A stretch of DNA of 13,888 nucleotides from an uncultured Oxalobacter sp. (GTDB taxonomy: Bacteria; Pseudomonadota; Gammaproteobacteria; Burkholderiales; Burkholderiaceae_D): the NCBI GenBank assembly GCA_937916185.1, contig CALGGD010000058.1:1-13888 (forward strand). The letters are read 5' to 3'. Under the pieces are notes generated by a model. That model ran no database searches. It was not told the origin of the DNA and saw nothing but the letters and a program-made list of their open reading frames with translations. How positions within the stretch are numbered: the stretch's first letter is position 1; every line of letters starts with the position of its first letter. The translations under genes were made by a program, and so were the position numbers. Shown piece by piece: positions 6,228 to 12,224 of this stretch.

Positions 6228-7175
6228 ATGAACCGCGTGAAAGTATTTTTACCAATCGTGGCAGTTTTGATTGCTTTAGGCATCAATTCAGGGTTGCCTG
6301 ATGTTCCTGAACATCCTGCGGCAAACCATCATTATTATGCAATTGTGCTGGTTGCATTGGGAATCCTGGCAGCCGTTGCTTTGGCCTTGTCTTTTGCCTC
6401 CAGGAATTTCAGGGAGAAGTTCCTGGGCAAAGCGCCTTTTTATTCAGGTACCGTCCTTTTCCTGGCATTGCTGGATATCCTGACGGTGAAGACCGCAACA
6501 TTGCCGGTTCTGTATTTCCCTTCACTGGATAGGATATTCGGTGTCTTGGTCGAGGATTTTTCATTTATCGGCAAGTGCCTTCTGTATTCACTGAGGCTGC
6601 AGGTCATCGGTTGGTTTGGCGGTGCGGTAGCCGGTATAGCGACAGGTGTCGCCATTGGATTTATCCCGCAGGTCCGCTATTGGGTGCATCCGCTTGTCCG
6701 TATATTGGGGCCGATTCCTTCAACAGCATGGATTCCTCTGGTGTTGATCAGTTTCCCGACAGTAGTATCGGCAAGTGCCTTCCTGATTGCCTTGGCAGTT
6801 TGGTTCCCGACAACCGTGCTGACGATGAACGGTATCAACAACATCCAGAATTCTTATTTTGAAGTGGCTGCAACAATGGGGGCGAGCCAACGGTATGCCA
6901 TCTTTCATGTGGGGATTCCTGCCGCCATGCCGCATATGTTCATCGGACTGTTCAACGGAACCTGCGCTTCTTTCATTACGTTGGTCACAGCTGAACTGAT
7001 TGGTGCGAAGTATGGGATCGGCTGGTACATCAACTGGCAGAAAGACATGATGGCGTATGCACACGTCTATGCAGGCCTGATTGTGATGTCATTGGTCTGC
7101 TACTTCATTATCACACTGCTTTTCAAGGTCAGGGACAAGGTATTGGTCTGGCAGAAAGGGGTTATCAAGTGGTAG
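6228..7175 (+). CDS. ABC transporter permease, sulfonate/taurine/nitrate type (SsuC/TauC-like)
   Basis: About 315 residues, an integral inner-membrane subunit. Hydrophobic segments are visible at the N-terminus (VFLPIVAVLIALGI), YYAIVLVALGILAAVALAL, FYSGTVLFLALLDIL, and then the BPD_transp_1 core from about residue 125 to the end. The coupling motif contacting the ATPase is EVAATMGASQRYAIFHVGIP (EAA-like), preceded by GPIPSTAWIPL, which is common in this subfamily, and followed by ELIGAKYGIGWYI. The extra hydrophobic N-terminal part makes it longer than SsuC/TauC (about 260-275). Start at ATG 6228 is chosen because AAGGA (6217-6221) is 6 bases upstream; ATG 6222 and TTG 6210 fit worse. The ATPase gene overlaps its end by 7 bases, so the pair is translationally coupled. 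The substrate is not readable, but sulfonates or taurine are typical. Confidence 0.87.
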   Translation: MNRVKVFLPIVAVLIALGINSGLPDVPEHPAANHHYYAIVLVALGILAAVALALSFASRNFREKFLGKAPFYSGTVLFLALLDILTVKTATLPVLYFPSLDRIFGVLVEDFSFIGKCLLYSLRLQVIGWFGGAVAGIATGVAIGFIPQVRYWVHPLVRILGPIPSTAWIPLVLISFPTVVSASAFLIALAVWFPTTVLTMNGINNIQNSYFEVAATMGASQRYAIFHVGIPAAMPHMFIGLFNGTCASFITLVTAELIGAKYGIGWYINWQKDMMAYAHVYAGLIVMSLVCYFIITLLFKVRDKVLVWQKGVIKW

Positions 7176-7948
7176 GAGGTATCTCGATTTCCCATGTGGG
7201 GAAGCGGTTCACCAATGTACAGGATGAGACGGTTGTCGCGCTGTCCAATATCAATCTTGAAGTGCCGACAGGTTCGTTCATTTCCCTGATTGGTCCTTCT
7301 GGTTGTGGGAAATCGACATTGCTCAGGTTGGTGGCGGGGCTGATTACACCGGAGGATGGGACTTTGGCACTGGACGGGCAGAAGATTGAAAAGCCGGGCA
7401 GCGACCGGGGTTTCATGTTCCAGCAGCATACGCTGTTCCCTTGGTTGACCATCAGGGACAACATTGCTTTCAGCCTGAAGGCGCAGGGCATCTATAAGGA
7501 GACAGCGGACCGGGTTGATGAATTCATTGACCTGGTCGGGTTGAAAGGGTTTGACAACTATTATCCGCACCAGCTGTCAGGCGGGATGTGCCAGCGTGCC
7601 AGCTTGGCAAGGGCGATTGTCAGCCACCCGAAGGTTCTGCTGTTGGATGAACCTTTAGGGGCGTTGGATGCCTTCACCCGTATGAACATGCAGGATGAGC
7701 TGCTGCGGATCTGGAAAGAGCGGAACATGACCATGATCATGGTGACCCATGATGTGGACGAAGCCATCTATCTGTCAGACAGGATAGTTGTCATGTCTCC
7801 ACGCCCTGGCCGGATTACAAAAATCGTTGAGGTTGGATTCAGCCGTCCACGGGCAAGGAGCAGCCCTGAATTCCTGCGGTACCGTGCGGAAGTCCTGCGT
7901 CTTTTGGATTTTGGCGGGCATATCCAGGAACCGGAATTCTATCTTTGA
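7169..7948 (+). CDS. ABC transporter ATP-binding protein, sulfonate/taurine/nitrate type (SsuB/TauB-like)
   Basis: 259 residues with every nucleotide-binding element: Walker A GPSGCGKST (42-50), Q-loop FMFQQHTLFPWLT with Gln85/86, signature LSGGMCQR (136-143), Walker B VLLLDEP (156-162) with the D-loop GALDA, and switch His194 in MVTHDVDEA. The signature has Cys where most relatives have Gln (LSGGMQQR), a mild variation. It powers the permease encoded just upstream. Start is GTG 7169, overlapping the permease stop, with GAAAGGGG close upstream. The frame ends at TGA 7946-7948, and the same frame then stays open through a remnant of a binding-protein gene to 8074. The missing binding protein for this pair may be supplied by the related gene at the window start. 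Confidence 0.93.
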   Translation: MVGGISISHVGKRFTNVQDETVVALSNINLEVPTGSFISLIGPSGCGKSTLLRLVAGLITPEDGTLALDGQKIEKPGSDRGFMFQQHTLFPWLTIRDNIAFSLKAQGIYKETADRVDEFIDLVGLKGFDNYYPHQLSGGMCQRASLARAIVSHPKVLLLDEPLGALDAFTRMNMQDELLRIWKERNMTMIMVTHDVDEAIYLSDRIVVMSPRPGRITKIVEVGFSRPRARSSPEFLRYRAEVLRLLDFGGHIQEPEFYL

Positions 7949-8074
7949 TTTATTTATTCCAGCAGGCTTCGCACCAAAGCGGTTTATGGCAGGGGTTTCA
8001 CCGATAAGGTTTACCTTTTCCAGAAAGGTGTTCCTGACAGCTATTCAGAAAAGGATGTTGCAGACGTTAAGTAA
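7949..8074 (+). pseudogene. remnant of a second substrate-binding protein gene (C-terminal 30-40 codons)
   Basis: Directly after the ATPase stop and in the same frame, 41 codons run to TAA 8072-8074. They read ...KAVYGRGFTDKVYLFQKGVPDSY and end SEKDVADVK. The last 25 or so codons match the C-terminus of the binding protein at the window start (DKVYLFQKGVPDSY identical, then DVAxVK), and the DNA is also close: 26 of 27 bases agree across the block TTCCAGAAAGG...AGCTAT. There is no ribosome site and no N-terminal part, so nearly the whole gene has been deleted. The natural gene order permease-ATPase-binding protein is therefore implied, with an internal deletion removing all but the tail. Homology becomes unclear upstream of about 7985. 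Confidence 0.8.
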
Positions 8075-8102
8075 AGGCGGGCAACAGCCTGTTTAGATAT
8101 GA

Positions 8103-8128
8103 CGCCATATGGCTCGGACCATATGGCG
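8103..8128. promoter_or_regulatory. perfect 10-base inverted repeat, operator-like, before the DUF1847 gene
   Basis: CGCCATATGG (8103-8112), CTCGGA, CCATATGGCG (8119-8128). It is followed 7 bases later by TATAAA (8136-8141), a fair -10 element, so the dyad would cover the -35 region and spacer of a promoter for the gene at 8162. A terminator role is less likely because no T-run follows on either strand. It could still be a factor-independent end of the transporter mRNA. Confidence 0.4.
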
Positions 8129-8161
8129 CTTCACTTATAAAACTTCTTAAAAAGATTGGCT

Positions 8162-8830
8162 ATGGCAAAGAAAGATATTATTTTCAGTTGCTCGGACTGC
8201 GCGGCATTGGCATGTAAACAGCGGAATGAAAAGCGGTATCCCAGATTCTGCCTGACGGAACATGTCGATGAAGGAAAACTGGAACAGGTCATCCAGGTTT
8301 ATAAAAGGAATGAGAACCAGACTGGTGATATCTCCGTACAGTCCGCGTGCCTTGAGGGTGAGACTTATGGACAGTTGACCCGTGTCCAGGAAACAATCGA
8401 GTTCATCAAGCGCATGGGATATAAATATATCGGTATCGCCTCCTGCGTGGGGTTGATGGCTGAAACCCGTATGTTTGTGAAGATCCTCCGGGCTGTCGGC
8501 ATCAAGAGCTATACGGTGGGCTGCAAGGTCGGCGCGGTTGATAAATGCGAGGTCGGTGTCCCGAATGAGAAGAAACTCAACGGTGGTACGGGACATGAGT
8601 CCATGTGCAATCCGATCATGCAGGCAAAGGTGCTTGAGGCGGAAGGGACGGATTTCAATATTGTGATGGGGCTTTGTGTCGGTCATGACACGATGTTCCT
8701 GAAATATTCCCATGCACCGACAACGGTGATGGTTGTCAAAGACCGGGTGCTTGGCCATAACCCGGTCATGGCGCTTTATACTGCTGAATCGATGTATTCG
8801 AAATTCAAGACAGAACTTAATCTTAAATAG
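8162..8830 (+). CDS. DUF1847 family cysteine-rich protein (metal-binding, unknown function)
   Basis: 222 residues, full length for the family. The N-terminus carries a Cys cluster, FSCSDCAALAC (Cys10, Cys13, Cys18) and Cys30, a spacing suited to zinc or an Fe-S cluster. More cysteines lie in SACLEG, IASCVG, VGCKVG, DKCEVG, SMCNP and GLCVGHD, and are probably partly conserved. The middle, FIKRMGYKYIGIASCVGLMAE, looks like an alpha/beta domain with a nucleotide- or metabolite-binding turn. The biochemical role is not established to my knowledge; such proteins are common in anaerobes and are often called metal-binding. ATG 8162 is chosen over TTG 8156; the ribosome site is weak (AAAAAG). It is probably a single-gene unit between the dyad at 8103-8128 and the terminator at 8853-8902. 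Confidence 0.8.
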   Translation: MAKKDIIFSCSDCAALACKQRNEKRYPRFCLTEHVDEGKLEQVIQVYKRNENQTGDISVQSACLEGETYGQLTRVQETIEFIKRMGYKYIGIASCVGLMAETRMFVKILRAVGIKSYTVGCKVGAVDKCEVGVPNEKKLNGGTGHESMCNPIMQAKVLEAEGTDFNIVMGLCVGHDTMFLKYSHAPTTVMVVKDRVLGHNPVMALYTAESMYSKFKTELNLK

Positions 8831-8852
8831 CGTCTTGCTGAAAGCGGGATTG

Positions 8853-8902
8853 ACAGGCTGATGGGATAGGATGGCTATCGATCCCATTGCCTGTTTTCCT
8901 TT
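8853..8902 (+). terminator. intrinsic terminator of the DUF1847 gene
   Basis: ACAGG (8853-8857) pairs with CCTGT (8890-8894), and ATGGGAT (8861-8867) with ATCCCAT (8881-8887), with a small internal loop. It is followed by TTTTCCTTT. It lies about 25 bases after the stop codon. Confidence 0.6.
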
Positions 8903-8922
8903 CTGCCGTCAGCATCTATAAT
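8894..8922 (+). promoter_or_regulatory. possible ispB promoter
   Basis: A perfect TATAAT lies at 8917-8922, 44 bases before the ispB start. The hexamer 17 bases upstream (TTTTCC, 8894-8899) is a poor -35, so an activator or an extended contact might be needed. It overlaps the tail of the preceding terminator, as expected for compact intergenic DNA. Confidence 0.35.
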
Positions 8923-8966
8923 CCAGAAAGCCTGATATCGATTGAAAACACTGTGCGTAGTTACTG

Positions 8967-9941
8967 ATGAAAAGCGATCCAAACCGATTCCTGGTTCCGG
9001 TCTTGCCGGATCTTGACGCTGTCAACGCGGTTATCCGTGAGCAGATGCATTCGGATATCGTGCTGATCGGGCGGATTGCCGACTACATCATCAATGCAGG
9101 CGGTAAACGTATCCGTCCCATCCTGCTGCTGTTGATGGCGAAGGCCTTCGGTTATCAAGGCAGGCAGCATCAGACGCTGGCGGCGGTCGTCGAGTTCATC
9201 CATACGGCAACCCTGTTGCATGATGATGTTGTCGATGAGGCGGGGCTGCGCCGGGGTTTGCCAAGTGCCAATGCCCTGTTTGGCAATGCCGCCTCGGTGC
9301 TTGTCGGCGATTTCCTCTATACAAGGGCTTTCCAGATGATGGTCTCTGTCAACAGTATGCCTGTCCAGCAGGTGCTGGCAGATGCGACCAACCTCATTGC
9401 GGAAGGCGAGGTCATGCAGCTGATGAATGCCCGGTCTGCCGATTTGGATGAGACCGGTTACCGGCGTGTCATTTATGCGAAGACCGCCAAGCTTTTTGAG
9501 GCTGCCTGCCAGTTGGGCGCAATGACCGCAGGGGCTTCCGTTCAGCAGACGGCATCTGCCATTGCCTATGGACGGGCATTGGGCAATGCGTTCCAGCTGA
9601 TTGATGACCTGCTGGATTATGCAAGTGATGCGGATACGATGGGCAAGCAGGCGGGCAACGACCTGAAAGAGGGCAAGATGACCCTGCCATTGATCTGGCT
9701 GATGCAGAACGGTGATGAGGCGCAGAAGACCGCTATCCGCCGGAGTATTGAGGAAAATGACGGATCCTGTTTCGAGACGGTGTTTGATGCTGTCCGCAAC
9801 AGTGGGGCATTGGACTATACCTATCAGATGGCGAAACAGGAGGCGGAGATGGCTGTCAATGCCATTGCAGGGCTGCCCGATAGCCAGTACCGGCAATCTC
9901 TGATAGAATTGAGCCTGTTTTCAGTGGAGCGGGACTATTGA
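8967..9941 (+). CDS. ispB: octaprenyl diphosphate synthase (trans-polyprenyl synthase)
   Basis: 324 residues, the length of E. coli IspB. It extends farnesyl diphosphate with isopentenyl units to make the ubiquinone/menaquinone side chain. Visible landmarks are GGKRIRP (45-51), the first Asp-rich motif LLHDDVVDEAGLRRG (Asp86, Asp87, Asp90), and the second, FQLIDDLLDYASD (Asp213, Asp214, Asp217). GNDLKEGKMTLPLI, another family signature, follows. Chain length (octa versus other) cannot be proven from sequence. Start ATG 8967 fits the family N-terminus, although its ribosome site is weak. tRNA-Pro follows 15 bases after the stop, an arrangement also familiar in other beta-proteobacteria, and the usual divergent partner rplU is not upstream here: a DUF1847 gene on the same strand is there instead. 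Confidence 0.94.
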   Translation: MKSDPNRFLVPVLPDLDAVNAVIREQMHSDIVLIGRIADYIINAGGKRIRPILLLLMAKAFGYQGRQHQTLAAVVEFIHTATLLHDDVVDEAGLRRGLPSANALFGNAASVLVGDFLYTRAFQMMVSVNSMPVQQVLADATNLIAEGEVMQLMNARSADLDETGYRRVIYAKTAKLFEAACQLGAMTAGASVQQTASAIAYGRALGNAFQLIDDLLDYASDADTMGKQAGNDLKEGKMTLPLIWLMQNGDEAQKTAIRRSIEENDGSCFETVFDAVRNSGALDYTYQMAKQEAEMAVNAIAGLPDSQYRQSLIELSLFSVERDY

Positions 9942-9956
9942 CCTGCCCTGATGAGG

Positions 9957-10033
9957 CGGGGTGTAGCTTAGCCTGGTAGAGCGCTACGTTCGGGACGTAG
10001 AGGCCGGAGGTTCAAATCCTCTCACCCCGACCA
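9957..10033 (+). tRNA. tRNA-Pro (anticodon CGG)
   Basis: 77 bases including an encoded CCA end (10031-10033). Acceptor arms CGGGGTG (9957-9963) and CACCCCG (10023-10029) pair fully. The anticodon stem CTACG/CGTAG (9984-9988 and 9996-10000) encloses the loop TTCGGGA, with CGG at 9991-9993 reading CCG. The T arm contains GGTTCAAATCC. It is clearly a complete gene. Confidence 0.97.
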
Positions 10034-10318
10034 CCTTTTTCCTTCCAACAGCAATCTTTTCTTGAGAAGAATCTTTGTTTCCAACAGGAATTCCCCTGAA
10101 AAAGAGGGAATTGCAAAGGATTTTCGATTGTCTTTTCGGTATTTCTTCATGAAAAAAGGCTGGCATTGACCTGATGCGATGCGGAAAATCATCCAATTAG
10201 GTGTAGAATCACCGAATTGTCCAGTCTTCAGTATGAGGAAGGACTCGTTTTATTAACCGAACCCCTCTGCCTGAGGGGAGTACCCAGTTCAACCAACGAA
10301 AAGACAATCGGAATTCCT
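10034..10318. other. non-coding stretch between tRNA-Pro and the lyase gene
   Basis: I see no protein gene here. It holds a short T-run just after the tRNA (10036-10040), a 7-base dyad AATTCCC/GGGAATT (10089-10095 and 10106-10112), and a 6-base hairpin CCCCTC/GAGGGG (10262-10267 and 10273-10278) 40 bases before the lyase start. TTGACC near 10167 and TAGAAT near 10204 look like promoter pieces, but their spacing (about 32) is wrong for one promoter. The long leader may carry regulation. Confidence 0.45.
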
Positions 10319-11770
10319 ATGTCCAATCAAATCAAGATTTCCAGCGGGGAATTTATTCCTCTCGAAATGCACAAAGTGCGAATCGTCCAGAAACTGAATC
10401 TGCTCCCAGTTGAAGAACGCCTGAAAGCCATCGAAGAAGCAGGCTACAACTCTTTCCTGTTGAACAACCGTGATGTCTTCATGGATATGCTGACCGACAG
10501 TGGCACCAATGCCATGTCTGACCAGCAGCTTGCCGCCATGATGATTGCAGATGACGCCTACGCAGGTTCGGAATCTTTCAACCGCCTGAAAGCGGCTGTT
10601 GAAGAAGTACTGGGTACAAAATATTTCCTGCCGGCCCATCAGGGACGCGCGGCAGAGCATATCCTGGCAAAGGCTTTTGTGACCGACGGTTCCATCGTGC
10701 CGATGAATTTCCATTTCACGACAACAAAGGCATTGATCATGTATGCTGGTGGCCGTGTTGAGGAATTCTTCTATGATGTTGCCGGTCAGGTCAAATCCGA
10801 CCATCCGTTCAAGGGCAACATGAACATTGAGAAACTGGTTGCCTGCATTGAAGAGAACGGTGCTGGCAAAATTCCGTTTATCCGTATGGAGGCTGGCACC
10901 AACCTGATTGGCGGTCAGCCTTTCTCCATCGCCAATATGCGTGAAGTCCGCAAAGTCTGCGATAAATACGGCATTCCTCTGGTCCTTGATATCTCCCTGG
11001 TCTGTGAAAACATGTATTTCAACAAGACCCGTGAGGAAGAATTCAAGGATAAGGATCCAGGGGAAATCCTGCGTACCCTGTGTGACCTGTCTGACATTGT
11101 CTATTTCTCAGCCCGCAAGATCTGCTGTTCCCGTGGTGGTGGTATCGCAACCAACAACAGGGAACTGTATCTGAAGATGCGTGACCTGGTTCCTCTGTTT
11201 GAAGGTTTCCTGACCTACGGCGGCATGTCTGTCCGTGAAATCGAGGCGATGGCGGTTGGTCTGCGTGAAGCGACCGATTTCAATATGATCCGCCATTCCC
11301 CGGAATTCATCAAATACCTGGTTGAACGCCTGGATGCGAAAGGCATTCCTGTCATTACGCCGCCAGGGGGCTTGGGCGCCCATCTGGATGCCCGTGGTTT
11401 CCTGCCCCACCTGTCTTCCCATGAATATCCAGCAGGCGCACTGACGGCAGCCATGTACATTGCCGGTGGTGTCCGTGGCATGGAACGTGGCACAGTCTCC
11501 ATGGAACGTGAACCGGATGGTACTGAAGTGCCGGCAGAAGTTGAACTGCTGCGCCTGGCGTTCCCACGCCGCGTGTTCACCCTGTCCCAGACCAAGTACC
11601 TGGAAGACCGCATTGAATGGCTGTACAGGAACCGTAACCTGATCGGTGGTCTCAAGTTCGTTGAAGAACCGCCTGTCCTCCGTTTCTTTGTCGGCCGTCT
11701 GGCACCGACTTCCGACTGGCCGCAGAAACTGGTTGCGAAGTTCCGCGAAGATTTCGGCGACAGCCTGTAA
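10319..11770 (+). CDS. tyrosine phenol-lyase / tryptophanase family PLP lyase
   Basis: 483 residues, a beta-eliminating lyase that would split an aromatic amino acid to pyruvate, ammonia and phenol or indole. Visible features are the N-terminal PLEMHKVRIVQKL, FLPAHQGRAAE, FHFTTTKALI, IPFIRMEAGTNLIGGQP, VLDISLV and YFSARKICCSRGGG with the PLP Lys267. The C-terminal half leans to tyrosine phenol-lyase over tryptophanase: HLDAR (Arg359) at the place of the phenol-binding Arg of TPL, GMERG instead of VEIGS, and LRFF (Phe456-Phe457) where tryptophanase has LRHF. The family lysine block is usually SGKKD or SAKKD; here it is SARKI, so substrate may be shifted. Start is ATG 10319, matching the family N-terminus; a TTG at 10217 is open upstream but lies in leader DNA. 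It is a single gene, ended by the terminator at 11797-11829. Confidence 0.82.
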   Translation: MSNQIKISSGEFIPLEMHKVRIVQKLNLLPVEERLKAIEEAGYNSFLLNNRDVFMDMLTDSGTNAMSDQQLAAMMIADDAYAGSESFNRLKAAVEEVLGTKYFLPAHQGRAAEHILAKAFVTDGSIVPMNFHFTTTKALIMYAGGRVEEFFYDVAGQVKSDHPFKGNMNIEKLVACIEENGAGKIPFIRMEAGTNLIGGQPFSIANMREVRKVCDKYGIPLVLDISLVCENMYFNKTREEEFKDKDPGEILRTLCDLSDIVYFSARKICCSRGGGIATNNRELYLKMRDLVPLFEGFLTYGGMSVREIEAMAVGLREATDFNMIRHSPEFIKYLVERLDAKGIPVITPPGGLGAHLDARGFLPHLSSHEYPAGALTAAMYIAGGVRGMERGTVSMEREPDGTEVPAEVELLRLAFPRRVFTLSQTKYLEDRIEWLYRNRNLIGGLKFVEEPPVLRFFVGRLAPTSDWPQKLVAKFREDFGDSL

Positions 11771-11796
11771 CCTTATCTGCGGATAAAACAACAGAA

Positions 11797-11829
11797 ACCC
11801 TCTTGCCTCAGGCGGGAGGGTATTTTTTT
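11797..11829 (+). terminator. intrinsic terminator of the lyase gene
   Basis: ACCCTC (11797-11802) pairs with GAGGGT (11816-11821), with GCC/GGC inside, then seven T at 11823-11829. It lies 26 bases after the stop codon. It is the clearest terminator in the window. Confidence 0.85.
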
Positions 11830-12076
11830 GCCGTATGGTTGGGAAAGCGGACAGGCACTTCCAGATGCGGACTGCCTAATCAAGCTATGCGTACTCTATA
11901 ACATTACAGATGTCCCCTGGGCATTTGGTTTTACAAAAAATACTGATGTTATTATACCTACAAAGCATGAATCAGAAGTAATTAGAAAATACCGCTCAGA
12001 AACTGATATGCAACAAGCAGTCGACAAGCTCCTCGGAGTTAATCAAAACTATTCCAAGAATATTCTAACCTCGTAA
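11828..12076 (+). pseudogene. XRE-family HTH regulator, 5'-truncated
   Basis: An 82-codon frame opening right inside the terminator's T-run. It begins YGWESGQALPDADCLIKLCVLYNIT, which matches the latter part of a Cro/C1-type HTH domain (typical KWESG..LPD...L.KLC.LYN.) and then a short helical tail, KHESEVIRKYRSETDMQQAVDKLLG. The first 40 or so residues, including helices 1 and 2 and the recognition helix, are missing. TTG 11828 has GGAGGG 7 bases upstream only because the terminator stem happens to provide it, so a shortened product could be made but could not bind DNA as an HTH. Base composition here is lower in GC than the lyase gene. It looks like a relic of a phage-type or accessory repressor cut at its left edge. 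Confidence 0.65.
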
Positions 12077-12090
12077 AAAAACATTTTCCC

Positions 12091-12118
12091 AAAGTCCTCG
12101 ATATCGCCGGGGACTTTT
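12091..12118 (+). terminator. intrinsic terminator between converging gene remnants
   Basis: AAAGTCCTCG (12091-12100) pairs with CGGGGACTTT (12108-12117) with one G-T wobble, around ATATCGC, followed by TTTTATTAATT. On the opposite strand the stem is followed by TTTGGGAAAATG and a T-run from 12081-12075, so it may end transcription both ways. Confidence 0.65.
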
Positions 12119-12123
12119 ATTAA

Positions 12124-12210
12124 TTATTCATTTAACTTTTGCTTTTCATTAATATATTCAACAATATCACGAAGCCCTTCATCATCAAAACTACTGTAAT
12201 AGTATTCCAT
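12124..12210 (-). pseudogene. C-terminal fragment of an unknown bacterial gene
   Basis: On the - strand a frame from ATG 12210 (or GAA-TTA just before it) reads MEYYYSSFDDEGLRDIVEYI, then NEKQKLNE and TAA at 12124-12126. An in-frame stop lies at 12222-12220, so only the tail can belong to a longer gene cut off at about 12,217. The EG-L-I-EYI pattern recalls C-terminal helices of small transcriptional repressors or partner proteins, but I do not recognise a family. It converges on the terminator at 12091-12118, which fits a genuine bacterial 3' end. Its loss of the 5' part coincides with the change to AT-rich DNA. Confidence 0.45.
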
Positions 12211-12224
12211 TAATTCAGATTATA

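Noticed and set aside
8147..8887. - strand frame (246 codons) opposite the DUF1847 gene
   Set aside because: Low-complexity His/Arg-rich translation fully covered by a recognisable + strand gene; it also reads through that gene's terminator.
8961..9896. Long - strand frame (311 codons) opposite ispB
   Set aside because: It is a shadow of the ispB codon pattern, rich in His/Gln/Arg, with no recognisable domain and no ribosome site.
9984..10196. - strand frame ending in GVRGFEPPASTSRT
   Set aside because: This is the well-known false protein read from the complement of a tRNA gene; the end is tRNA-Pro itself.
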